The notes below the pieces were generated by a model, which searched no databases, was not told where the DNA came from, and saw only the letters and a program-made list of their open reading frames with translations. From NCBI RefSeq assembly GCF_024666615.1, contig NZ_CP088297.1, forward strand, positions 3,452,501 through 3,516,500: DNA of 64,000 nucleotides, in the 5' to 3' direction. This DNA is from Aquabacterium sp. J223. GTDB taxonomy: Bacteria > Pseudomonadota > Gammaproteobacteria > Burkholderiales > Burkholderiaceae_C. This document shows, one piece after another, positions 35,401 through 45,594 of this stretch (positions are counted from its first letter, which is position 1; each line of letters starts with the position of its first letter). Position numbers and translations under genes: made by a program.

Positions 35401-38400
35401 TGGTCAGCGCCGCGGCCTGCGCCGTCCTCAGCGCGACCACCTCGTCGGTGGTCAGCGCCTGGACCTGCGCGGTGCCGAAGGCGCGCACCTGCGCCGTGGT
35501 CAGCGCCGCCAGGTCGGCGGTCTCCAGCGCGACGATCTGGTCGGTGGTCAGGCCGGCGACCTGGGCGGTCGTCAGCGCGGCCACCTGCGCCGTGGTCAGG
35601 GCGCGCAGGTCGTCGCTTTCAAGGGCGGCCACTTGCGCGGTGGTCAGGCCGGCCACCTGGGCCGTCGTCAGCGCGGCGGCTTCCGCCGTCGTCAGCGCGA
35701 CCACCTGGTCGGTGGTCAGCGCGCGGACCTGCGCGGTGGACAGCGCCCGCAGGTCGGCCGTCTCCAGCGCCTGGATCTGGTCCGTCGTCAATGCGGCCAC
35801 CTGGGCGGTGGTCAGCGCCGCGGCCTGCGCCGTCCTCAGCGCCACCACCTCGTCGGTGGTCAGCGCCTGGATCTGCGCGGTGCCGAAGGCGCGCACCTGC
35901 GCCGTCGTCAGCGCGGCGACGTCGGCCGTCTCCAGCGCGGCCACCTGGTCGGTGGTCAGCGCGGTCACCTGCACCGTGGTCAACGACGCGATCTGTGCCG
36001 TGGTCAGGGCGCGCAGGTCATCGCTTTCCAAAGCCGCCACCTGCGCGGTGGTCAGGCCGGCCACCTGCGCGGTGGTCAGCGCCGCCGCCTGGCCGGTGGT
36101 CAGCGCGATCACCTGGTCGCTGCCCAGGGCGCGCAGCTGCGCGGAGGACAGCGAGCGCAGGTCGGCCGTCTCCAGCGCCTGCACCTGGTCGGTGGTCAGC
36201 GCCTGCACTTCGGCGGTGGTCAGCGCCGCGGCCTGCGCGGTCTTCAGCGCCACCACCTCGTCGGTGGTCAGCGCCTGGATCTGTGCGGTGCCGAAGGCGC
36301 GCACCTGCGCCGTGGTCAGCGCGGCCAGGTCGGCGGTCTCCAGGTTGGCCACCTGCTCGGTGGTCAGCGCGGCGACCTGCGTGGTGGTCAGCGAGGCCAC
36401 CTGCGCCGTCGTCAGGGCGCGCAGGTCGTCGGTCTCGAGGGCCACCACCTGGGCGGTGGTGAGGGCGGCCACCTGCGCGGTGGTCAGCGCCGCCGCCTGC
36501 GCCGTGGTCAGCGCCACCACCTGGTCGGTGGTCAGCGCGCCGATCTGCGCGGTGGACAGCGCGCGCAGGTCGGCCGTCTCCAGCACCTGCACCTGGTCGG
36601 TGGTCAGCGCGGCGACCTGCGCGGTGGCCAGGCCGGCCACCTGCGCGGTGCTCAGCACCGGCACCTGGTCGGTGGTCAGCGCCTGCACCTGGTCGCTGCC
36701 GAAGGCGCGCAGTTGCGCGGTCGACAGCGCCCGCAGGTCGGCGCTCTCCAGCGCCTGCACCTGGTCGGTGGTCAGCGCCGCCACCTGCGTGGTGGTCAGC
36801 GCCGCGGCCTGCGCCGTCTTCAGCGCGATCACCTCGTCGGTGGTCAGCGCCCGGATCTGGTCGGTGGAGAAGGCACGCACCTGGGCCGTCGTCAGCGCGG
36901 CCAGGTCGGCGGTCTCCAGCGCCGCCACCTGGTCCGTGGTCAGGCCGGCCACCTGGGCCGTGGTCAGCGCCACGGTCTGCGCGGTGCTCAGGGCGCGCAG
37001 GTCATCGGTCTCCAGCGCAGCCACCTGGGCGGTGGTCAGCGCGGCCACCTGGGCGGTGGTCAGCGCGGCGGCTTCGGCGGTGGTCAGCGCGATCACCTGG
37101 TCGGTGGTCAGCGCGCGGACCTGCGCCGTCGACAGCGCGCGCAGGTCGGCCGTCTCCAGCGCCTGCACCTGGTCCGTCGTCAGCGCCGCCACCTGGGCGG
37201 TGGTCAGCGCCGCGGCCTGCGCCGTCTTCAGCGCGATCACCTCGTCGGTGGTCAGGGCCTGGATCTGGTCGGTGGAGAAGGCGCGCACCTGGGCCGTCGT
37301 CAGCGCGGCGACGTCGGCGGTCTCCAGGTTGGCCACCTGCTCGGTGGTCAGCGCGGCGACCTGGGCCGTGGTCAGCGCCACGACCTGCGCCGTGCCGAGC
37401 GCCCGCAGGTCGTCGGTCTCCATCGCCGCCACCTGCGCGGTGGTCAGCGCGGCCACCTGGGCGGTGGTCAGCGCGGCGACCTGGGCGGTGTCGAGCACGT
37501 TGAACTGCTCGGTGCTCAGCGCCACCAGCTGCGCGGTGGTCATCGCCCGCAGCTCGGCGGTGGTGAGGACGTCGATCTGGTCGGTGCCGAGAGCGGCCAC
37601 CTGGGCCGTCGTCAGGCCGGCCACCTGCAGGGTGGTCAGCACCGGCACCTGGTCGGTGGTGATGGCGTCGATCTGCTCGGTGCCCAGCGCCCGCACCTGT
37701 GCGGTGGACAGCGCCCGCAGGTCGGCGGACTCGATCACCGGCACCTGGTCGGTGGTCAACGCGGCGATCTGCGCGGTGGTCAGCGCGGCGGCCTGCGCCG
37801 TGGTCAGCGCGATCACCTCGTCGGTGGTCAGCGCCTGGACCTGCGCGGTGCCGAAGGCACGCACCTGGGCCGTCGTCAGCGCGGCGAAGTCGGCCGTCTC
37901 CAGCGCGGCCACCTGGTCGGTGGTCAGGCTGGCCACCTGCGCCGTGGTCAGCGCCACGTGCTGGGCGGTGCTCAGGGCGCGCAGGTCATCGGTCTCCAGC
38001 GCAGCCACCTGGGCGGTGGTCAGCGCGGCCACCTGGGCGGTGGTCAGCGCGGCGGCTTCGGCGGTGGTCAGCGCGATCACCTGGTCGGTGGTCAGCGCGC
38101 GGACCTGCGCCGTCGACAGCGCGCGCAGGTCGGCCGTCTCCAGCGCCTGCACCTGGTCCGTCGTCAGCGCCGCCACCTGGGCGGTGGTCAGCGCCGCGGC
38201 CTGCGCCGTCTTCAGCGCGATCACCTCGTCGGTGGTCAGGGCCTGGATCTGGTCGGTGGAGAAGGCGCGCACCTGGGCCGTCGTCAGCGCGGCGACGTCG
38301 GCGGTCTCCAGGTTGGCCACCTGCTCGGTGGTCAGCGCCACCACCTGCGCGGTCGTCAGCGCAGCGGTCTGGGCGGTGGACAGGGCCCGCAGGTCATCGG

Positions 38401-41400
38401 TCTCGATGGCGGCCACCTGGGCCGTCGTCAGGCCGGCCACCTGGGCGGTGGTCAGCGCCGCGGCCTGGGCCGTGGTCAGCGCGATCACCTGGTCGGTGCC
38501 GAGGGCGCCGAGCTGCGCGGTGGACAGCGCGCGCAGGTCCGTCGTCTCCAGCACCTGCAGCTGGTCGGTGGTCAGGGCGGCGACCTGCGCCGTCGTCAGG
38601 CCGGCCACCTGCGCGGTGGTCAGCACCGGCACCTGGTCGGTGGTCAGCGACTGGATCTGGTCGCTGCCGAGCGCACGGAGCTGCGCCGTCGACAGCGCCC
38701 GCAGGTCGGCCGACTCCATCGCCGGCAGCTGGTCGGTGGTCAACGCCGCCACCTGGGCGGTGGTCAGGGCCGCGGCCTGGGCCGTGGTCAGCGCGATCAC
38801 CTCGTCGGTGGTCAGCGCCTGCACGTGGTCGGTGGTGAGCGCGCGCACCTGGGCGCTGTTCAGCGCGGCCAGGTCGGCGGTTTCCAGGTTCGCCACCTGC
38901 TCGGTGGTCAGGCCGGCCACCTGCGCGGTGGTCAGCGCCACGGTCTGCGCGGTGGTCAGGGCCCGCAGGTCATCGGTCTGCAGCGCGGCCACCTGGGCCG
39001 TGGACAGGCCGGCGACCTGCGCGGTGGTCAGCGCGGCCGCCTGCTCGGTGGTCAGCGCGACGACCTGGTCGCTGCCCAGCGCCCGCAGCTGCGAGGTGGA
39101 GAGCGCGCGCAGGTCGGACGTCTCCAGCGCCTGCACCTGGTCGGTGGTCAGCGCGGCCACTTGGGCGGTGGTCAGCGACGCCGCCTGCACGGTGCTGAGG
39201 GCCTGGATCTGCGCCGTGCTCAGCGCCTGGATCTGGTCGGTGCCGAGCTGGCGCAAAGCCGCCGTGGTCAGCGCGGCCATGTCCTGCGTCTGGATGGCCT
39301 GCACCTGCTCGGTGCCGATGACGCCGGCCTGCACGGTGGTCAGCGCCGCCGCCTGGGCGGTGCTCAGCGCCTCGATGTTGGTGGTGGACAGGCCGGCCAC
39401 CTGGGCCGAGTTCAGCCCGGCGATCTGCTGCGTGGTGAGCGCGGCGAACTGCTCGGTGGTCAGCGCGTTCAGCTGGTCGGTGCCGAGGGCGCCGAGCTGC
39501 GCCGTGGACAGCGCCCGCAGGTCGGCGGTTTCCAGCACCTGCACCTGGTCGGTGGTCAGGGCGGCGACCTGGGCGGTCCCAAGGCCGGCCACCTGCGCGG
39601 TGCTGAGCACCGGCACCTGGTCGGTGGTCAGGGCGACGACCTGGTCGCTGCCGAGGGCGCGCAGCTGGGCGGTGGACAGCGCCCGCAGGTCGGCGGACTC
39701 GATCACCGGCAACTGGTCGGTGGTCAGCGCGGCGACCTGCGCCGTCGTCAGCGCGGCGGCCTGTGCCGTGGTCAGCGCGACCACCTCGTCGGTGGTCAGC
39801 GCCTGCACCTGGTCGCTGCCGAAGGCACGCACCTGCGCGGTGGTCAGCGCGGCGAAGTCGGCGGTCTCCAGCGCCTGCACCTGGTCGGTGGTCAGCGCCG
39901 CGACCTGCGCGGTGGTCAGCGCCACGGTCTGCCCGGTGCTCAGGGCGCGCAGGTCATCGGTCTCCAGCGCGGCGACCTGGGCGGTGCTGAGGCCGGCCAC
40001 CTGCGCGGTGGTCAGCGCCGCCGCTTCGGCGGTCGTCAGGGCGACGACCTGGTCGGTGGTGAGCGCGCGCAACTGCGCGGTGGACAGGGCGCGCAGGTCG
40101 CCGGTCTCCAGCGCCTGCACCTGGTCGGTGGTCAGGGCGGCGACCTGCGCCGTGGTCAGCGCCGCGGCCTGGGCGGTGGTCAGCACCGGCACCTGGTCGG
40201 TGGTCAGCGCGATCACCTGGTCGGTGGTCAGGGCGCGCACCTGGGCGGTGGTCAGCGCGGCGACGTCGGCGGTCTCCAGCGCCGCCACCTGCTCGGTGGT
40301 GAGCGCGGCGACCTGGGCCGTGGTCAGCGACGCCACCTGCGCGGTGGTCAGCGCCTGCAGGTCGTCGGTCTGCACCGCGGCCACCTGGGCCGTCGCCAGG
40401 CCGGCCACCTGGGCCGTCGTCAGCGCGGCCACCTGGCCGGTGGTCAGCGCGTTGAACTGGTCGCTGCCCAGCGCGTTGAGCTGGCCGGTGGACAGCGCGC
40501 GCAGGTCGGACGTCTCCAGCACCTGCAGCTGGTCGGTGGTCAGGGCGGCGACCTGCGCCGTCGTCAGGCCGGCGACCTGGGCGGTGGTCAGCACCGGCAC
40601 CTGGTCGGTGGTCAGCGCCTGCACCTGGTCGCTGGTCAGCGCGCGCAGCTGCGCGGTGGACAGCGCGCGCAGGTCGGCCGACTCCAGCGCCCGCAGCTGG
40701 TCGCTGGTCAGGGCGGCGACCTGCGCCGTCGTCAGCGCGGCGGCCTGGGCCGTGGTCAGCGCGATCACCTCGTCGGTGGTCAGCGCCTGGACCTGGGCGG
40801 TGCCGAGGGCGCGGACCTGCGCCGTGGTCAGCGCCGCGACGTCGGCGGTCTCCAGCGCGGCCACCTGGTCGGTGGTCAGCGCGGCCACCTGCGCCGTGGT
40901 CAGGGCGGCGGTCTGTGCGCTGCTGAAGGCGCGCAGGTCGTCGGTCTCCAGTGCGGCGACCTGGGCCGTCGTCAGGCCTGCGATCTGCGCGGTGGTCAGG
41001 GCGGCGGCCTCGGCGGTGGTCAGCGCGATCACCTGGTCGGAGCCCAGGGCGCGGACCTGCGCCGTGGACAGGGCGCGCAGGTCACCGGTCTCCAGCGCCT
41101 GCACCTGGTCGGTGGTCAGCGCGGCGACCTGGGCGGTGGTCAGCGCGGCGGCCTGGACCGTCGTCAGCACCGGCACCTGGTCGGTGGTCAGCGCCTGCAC
41201 CTGGTCGGTGGACAGCGCACGGATCTGCGCGGTGGTCAAGGCGGCGACGTCGGCGGTCTCCAGCGCCGCCACCTGCTCGGTGGTCAGCGCCGCGACCTGC
41301 GCCGTCGTCAGGCCGGCCACCTGCGCGGTGGTCAGCGCCTGCAGGTCATCGGTCTGCAGGGCGGCGACCTGGGTGGTGGTCAGCCCGGCGAGCTGGCCGG

Positions 41401-43252
41401 TGGTGAGCGCGGCCACCTGGTCGGTGCCCAGCGCGTTGAGCTGATCGGTGCCGAGGGCGCCGATCTGGGCGCTGGACAGCGCGCGCAGCTCGGCCGAGGT
41501 CAGCACCTGCACCTGGTCGGTGGTCAGCACGGCCACCTGATCGGTGGCCAGGCTGTTCACCTGCGCGGTGGTGAGCACCGGCACCTGGTCGGTGGTCAGC
41601 GCCAGCACCTGGTCGCTGCCGAGCGCGCGGATCTGCGCGGTGGACAGGGCGCGCAGGTCGGCGCTTTCCAGGGCGGCCACCTGGTCGGTGGTCAGCGCGG
41701 CCACCTGGGCGGTGGTCAGGGCGGCGGCCTGGGCCGTCGTCAGCGCGATCACGCCGTCGGTGGTCAGCGACTGCAGGTCGGCGCTGCCCAGCGCCCGCAC
41801 CTGCGCCGTGGTCAGCGCGGCGACGTCGGCCGTCTCCAGCGCGGCGACCTGGTCGGAGGTCAGCGCCACCACCTGCGCGGTGGTCAGCGCGGCGGTCTGC
41901 GCGGTGGTCAGGGCGCGCAGGTCATCGGTCTCCAGCGCGGCGACCTGCGCCGTCGCCAGGCCCGCGACCTGGGTGGTGGTCAGCGCGGCGACCTGCTCGG
42001 TGGTCAGCGCGATCACCTGGTCGGTGCCCATCGCCGCCAGCTGGGCGGTGGACAGCGCGCGCAGCTCCGCCGAGGTCAGCGCCTGCACCTGGTCGGTGGT
42101 GAAGGCGGCGACCTGCGCGGTGCCGAGGCCGGCCACCTGCGCGGTGGTCAGCAGCGGCACCTGGTCGGTGGTCAGGGCATGGACCTGGTCGCTGCCGAAG
42201 GCGCGCAGCTGCGCGGTCGACAGCGCCCGCAGGTCGGCCGACTCCAGCGCCATGACCTGGTCGGAGGTCAGCGCCGCCACCTGCGCGGTGGTCAGCGCGG
42301 CGGCCTGGGCGGTGGTCAGGGCGACGATCTGCGCGGTGGACAGCGCCTGCACGTCGTCGGTGCCCAGCTGGCGCAGCGCGCCGGTGCTCATCGCGCCCAG
42401 GTCGTGCGTCTCCAGCGCCTGCACCTGGGCCGAGTTCAGCACCGCGGCCTGGGCGCTGGTGATGACACCCACCTGCGCGGTGCCCAGCGCCTCGACGTTG
42501 GCGGTGACCATGCCGGCCACCTGCGCGGTGGTCAGGCCGACGATCTGCTGCGTGGTCAGCGCGGCGACCTGGCCGGTGCCCAGCGCGTTGAACTGCTCGC
42601 TCGACCAGGTGCCGATGGCGGCGGTGGACAGCACCTGCAGGTCACGCGTCTCCAGCGCGGCGATCTGCCCAGTGGCCAGCGCGTCGACCTGCGCCGTGGT
42701 CAGGCTGCCCACCTGCGCGGTGGACAGCGCGACGACGGCGTCGGTGTTCAGCGCGGCCAGCGCGTCGCTGGCCAGCGCGCGCACGGCGGCGGTGGACAGG
42801 GCGGCGACGTCGGCGGTCTCGATGGCGGCGAGCTGGTCGCTGACCAGCGCGGCGGCCTGCGTGCTCGACAGCGCGGCGAAGTGCTGGCTGCCCAGCGCCG
42901 TGAAGTTGTCGGTGGCCAGGGCGTGCAGCTGCGCGGTGGAGAAGGCGGCCACCTGCTCGGTGGTGAGCGCGCCCATCTGGTCGGTGGTCAGCGCGTTGAC
43001 CTGGTCGCTGCCGAAGGCGCGGATGCCGGCCGAGCTGATCTGCTGCAGGTCCTGCGTCTCGAAGGCCGCGATCTGATCAGAACCCAGCACCGCCAGGCCG
43101 GCGGTGGCGATGGCCCTCACCTGCGCCGTGCCCAGCGCGATGATCTGGTCCGAGCTGAACGCCAGCCAGTCCTCGGTGGTGAGGCGCGAGATCGTCGTCG
43201 TCGACAACGCGGCGATCTGCGAGGTGCTCAGGCTGGAGATGATCGAGGCCAT
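32497..43252 (-). CDS. giant octapeptide-repeat protein with FrpC-like C-terminal calcium domain, type I secretion substrate (about 3,584 aa after one-base repair)
   Basis: From ATG 43252 the protein starts MASIISSLSTSQIAALS with no Sec signal. It then runs as about 415 tandem octads of consensus A-L-T/S-T-A/D-Q-V-x. The last 230 residues read PIVLDLDGNG, DGLLVMDRNGDGVINDGRELFG, DSNHDGVLNAKDE and DGNHDGKTDIGEL, i.e. EF-hand-like calcium loops as in FrpA/FrpC-type RTX proteins, ending KHLPLI. These are type I secretion traits. As read the frame breaks at 34470-34473, where a run of four G must lose one base; the total then divides exactly by three. Without repair the product stops near 33980, losing the C-terminal signal. 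A sigma-28-like promoter lies 79 bases upstream. No LapG-type or protease domain was seen. Confidence 0.82.
33215..43240 (-). repeat. 24-bp tandem repeat array (about 415 units) with 984-bp super-repeat
   Basis: Every 24 bases encode one octapeptide. The units are diverged, but 41 units (984 bp) form a higher-order repeat. The GCACCTGGTCGG site that encodes the Pro-Val octad (Q-V-P-V-L-T-T) recurs at 36661, 37645, 38629, 39613, 40597 and 41581, always 984 apart. A second series is at 40189, 41173 and 42157. The two series are offset by 576 and 408 bases (24 and 17 octads). Segments 34503-35135 and 35487-36119 are nearly identical, as are 36981-37354 and 37965-38338, also 984 apart. Confidence 0.9.
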
Positions 43253-43330
43253 TGAAAGGGTCCTGGTCCGTTGTCCTGTGGCGGTCCGGGTTCACCCTCT
43301 TCAGCGGGCAGCCGGACCTTCGTCGTCCGG

Positions 43331-43358
43331 TTATCGGCCTGCCGGCCCTGCGACTTGA
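43331..43358 (-). promoter_or_regulatory. sigma-28-like promoter of the giant repeat gene
   Basis: On the minus strand TCAAGT, 14 bases, GCCGATAA. The -10 box is a perfect match to the FliA consensus and the -35 box differs from TAAAGT by one base. It ends 78 bases before the ATG. The same TCAAGT-N14 layout precedes the first flagellin gene. Confidence 0.6.
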
Positions 43359-43414
43359 AATGAAATGCGACCGGCGTTCCGGTGCCATTTCACGGGCCGC
43401 GGTGGGCCCCTCGG

Positions 43415-45592
43415 TCACTTGTCGCCGAGGCGGATCGGCTCGGCCTCGCGGCCGGCGGCCAGGCGGTCGCGCTGCAGGGCCGGCAGCGGGTCGTCGGGGC
43501 GGGCGGCCGCCAGCGCGCTGAAAGCCCGCAGCGCCTCCTGGCGCCGGCCCTCGCGCAGCAGCGTCCAGGCCGCCAGGTAGTCGAGGTCGGGCGGGCCGTC
43601 CAGCGGCTCGTGCAGCAGCAGCGGCTGGCGCTTGCCGTACAGCAGCACCGGACCTATCGGCCGCGCCAGCACGCCGGGGCAGCCGGCCAGCGTGGCATCC
43701 GACACGCAGATCCAGGTGCCGAGGTGCTTGTTGGCGCCCTCGATGCGCGCCGCGGTGTTCACCGGGTCGCCGAGCGCGCGGTAGTCGAACATCGTGCGGC
43801 CGCCGAAGTTGCCGACGATGACCTCGCCCGAGTGCACGCCGATGCGGGTGCGGCCGAAGGGCTGGCCCTGCGCGGTCAGCTCGGCCGCGTAGCCGTCGGC
43901 GAAGCGGCGCATGGCCAGCGCGCAGCGCAGCGCACGTTCCCGGTGGTCGGCCTGCTCCACCGGCGCGGAGAACATCACCACCACCGCGTCGCCGACGATG
44001 CGGTCCAGCGTGCCGTCGTGTTCGAAGGCGATGGCGACCATGCGGTCGAGGTAGTGGTTGAGCAGGTTCACCGCCTGCGCCGGGTCCAGCCGCTCCATCT
44101 GGCCGGTGAACCCGGCGAGGTCGGTGAAGACGAAGGTGCATTGCTGGCGCCGCCCGCCGAGCACCAGCGCCTCCGGCCGTTCGGCCAGGTGGCGGACCAG
44201 GTTCGGCGAGACGTAGCGCGAGAAGGCGTCGCGCATCCAGCGCTGGCGGCGTTCGGCATGCTGGTGCCGCAGCACGCTGCACAGGCCGGCGCCGGCCAGG
44301 GCGGCCAGCACGGCCAGCGACGGGTCGAGCAGCCAGCCCGGGCCGACGAAGGCGCCCCAGCCGAGCAGGGCCAGCAACGCCACCAGCGCCAGCGCGGCCA
44401 GCGCCGAAGCCGCCGCTCCCGTCGCCAGGGCGGTGCCCCCGGCCGCCAGGGCGGCCGCCGCGGCGGTGCCGGTCTCGGCCGCGGCGGCCCAGCGCGGGCG
44501 CTGCAGCGGGTGCTCGCCCAGCGCCTGCTCCAGCGCCTGGGCGTGGATGTCGACGCCGGGGATGACGCCACCCTGCGGGCTGAAGCGCAGGTCGAGCAGG
44601 CCCTGCGCCGACGTGCCGACCAGCACGATGCGGCCGTCGAGCCGGGCGCGGTCGATGCGGCCCTCGAGCACCGCCCAGGCCGGCAGGCGGGTCGACGGGG
44701 CGGGGGCGGCGTAGTGGACCCAGAGCTCGCCGGTGGGGGTGGTGGGCAGCGCGACGTCGCCGATGCGCACGCCGCGCAGCGCCGGGCGGGAGCCGCCGTG
44801 CAGGTCGACCTCCAGCCGGCGCGCGCCGAGGCCAACGCGCAGCGCCTCGGCCATCAGCGACGGGTGCACCTGGTCGCGGTAGCGGGCGACCAGCGGCACC
44901 CGGCGCACGACGCCGTCGTCGTCGGGCACGAAGCTGAGCACGCCGACGCCGGCCGCCGCCGCGGCCAGCGCGGGCAGCGGCCCGACGGCGTCCTCGTGCC
45001 GCGGCAGCGCGTGCAGCAGCGCGTCGGGCGGCGCGTCGCCGCGGGCGATGACCATGGCCTTGGGCGCCTGCAGCGGTGGCGCACCGGGCACCGGGGTGCT
45101 GTTCAGGGCCAGGCCGAGCACCACCCGGCCACGGCGCAGCGTGTCGGCCAGCAGCGTGTCGTGGTCGGGCAGCGCGGCCAGCGCCGGTGCCAGCCGCTGC
45201 GCCAGCGCGGGCGCCGGCTGCCACAGCGACAGCGCCGCGCGCGGCGAGGTGCGGTCCGGCTCGGCGAACACGACGTCGAAGACGATGGCGGCCGCGCCGG
45301 CGGCCTGCAGGGCCGAGGTCAGCGCCGCCACCTGCGGCCGCGGCCAGGGCCACTGGCCGACCCGGCGCAGGCTCTCGTCGTCGAGGTCGACCACCACCAC
45401 CGGCGGGTCGTCCGACTCGGCCCTCGGGTGCAGCCGCTGGTAGTGGTCGAACACCGCATGGCGCAGCTGCACCAGCGGGCGCCACTCGGCCAGGCCGACG
45501 AAGAGGACGAGCACGGCCAGCGCCAGCGGCAGCAGCGCGCTGGCCCGCGGCAGCGCGGCGCGCGGCGGCTCGCGGTGGGCCGCGCCGGCCAC
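43415..45592 (-). CDS. CHASE2-domain adenylate/guanylate cyclase (725 aa)
   Basis: A membrane sensor cyclase making cAMP or cGMP. After an N-terminal helix (about 18-34) an extracytoplasmic CHASE2 domain spans about 40-365 (VVVVDLDDESLRRVGQWPWPR is its hallmark). Three membrane helices lie about 374-440. The class III cyclase domain follows with FTDLAGFT (Asp491) and GDAVVVMF (Asp535), the two metal-binding aspartates, and GVHSGEVIVGNFGG. The start is a GTG two bases after the stop of the REC-HD-GYP gene, so it is the last gene of a coupled operon. Ligand of the sensor part unknown. Confidence 0.92.
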   Translation of the reverse strand: MAGAAHREPPRAALPRASALLPLALAVLVLFVGLAEWRPLVQLRHAVFDHYQRLHPRAESDDPPVVVVDLDDESLRRVGQWPWPRPQVAALTSALQAAGAAAIVFDVVFAEPDRTSPRAALSLWQPAPALAQRLAPALAALPDHDTLLADTLRRGRVVLGLALNSTPVPGAPPLQAPKAMVIARGDAPPDALLHALPRHEDAVGPLPALAAAAAGVGVLSFVPDDDGVVRRVPLVARYRDQVHPSLMAEALRVGLGARRLEVDLHGGSRPALRGVRIGDVALPTTPTGELWVHYAAPAPSTRLPAWAVLEGRIDRARLDGRIVLVGTSAQGLLDLRFSPQGGVIPGVDIHAQALEQALGEHPLQRPRWAAAAETGTAAAAALAAGGTALATGAAASALAALALVALLALLGWGAFVGPGWLLDPSLAVLAALAGAGLCSVLRHQHAERRQRWMRDAFSRYVSPNLVRHLAERPEALVLGGRRQQCTFVFTDLAGFTGQMERLDPAQAVNLLNHYLDRMVAIAFEHDGTLDRIVGDAVVVMFSAPVEQADHRERALRCALAMRRFADGYAAELTAQGQPFGRTRIGVHSGEVIVGNFGGRTMFDYRALGDPVNTAARIEGANKHLGTWICVSDATLAGCPGVLARPIGPVLLYGKRQPLLLHEPLDGPPDLDYLAAWTLLREGRRQEALRAFSALAAARPDDPLPALQRDRLAAGREAEPIRLGDK

Positions 45593-45594
45593 GC

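Noticed and set aside
33215-43240. Possible CRISPR or satellite DNA
   Set aside because: Units are contiguous 24-mers with no spacers, no cas genes nearby, and every unit keeps the reading frame of a protein.
32362-43255. Very long open frames on the plus strand (up to about 3,400 codons) opposite the giant gene
   Set aside because: They arise because a 24-bp unit without stops in one frame repeats hundreds of times. Their translations are low-complexity Arg/Gly/His or Cys/Ala/Val/Ser strings without any domain, while the minus strand gives a start, promoter, calcium domain and terminator.
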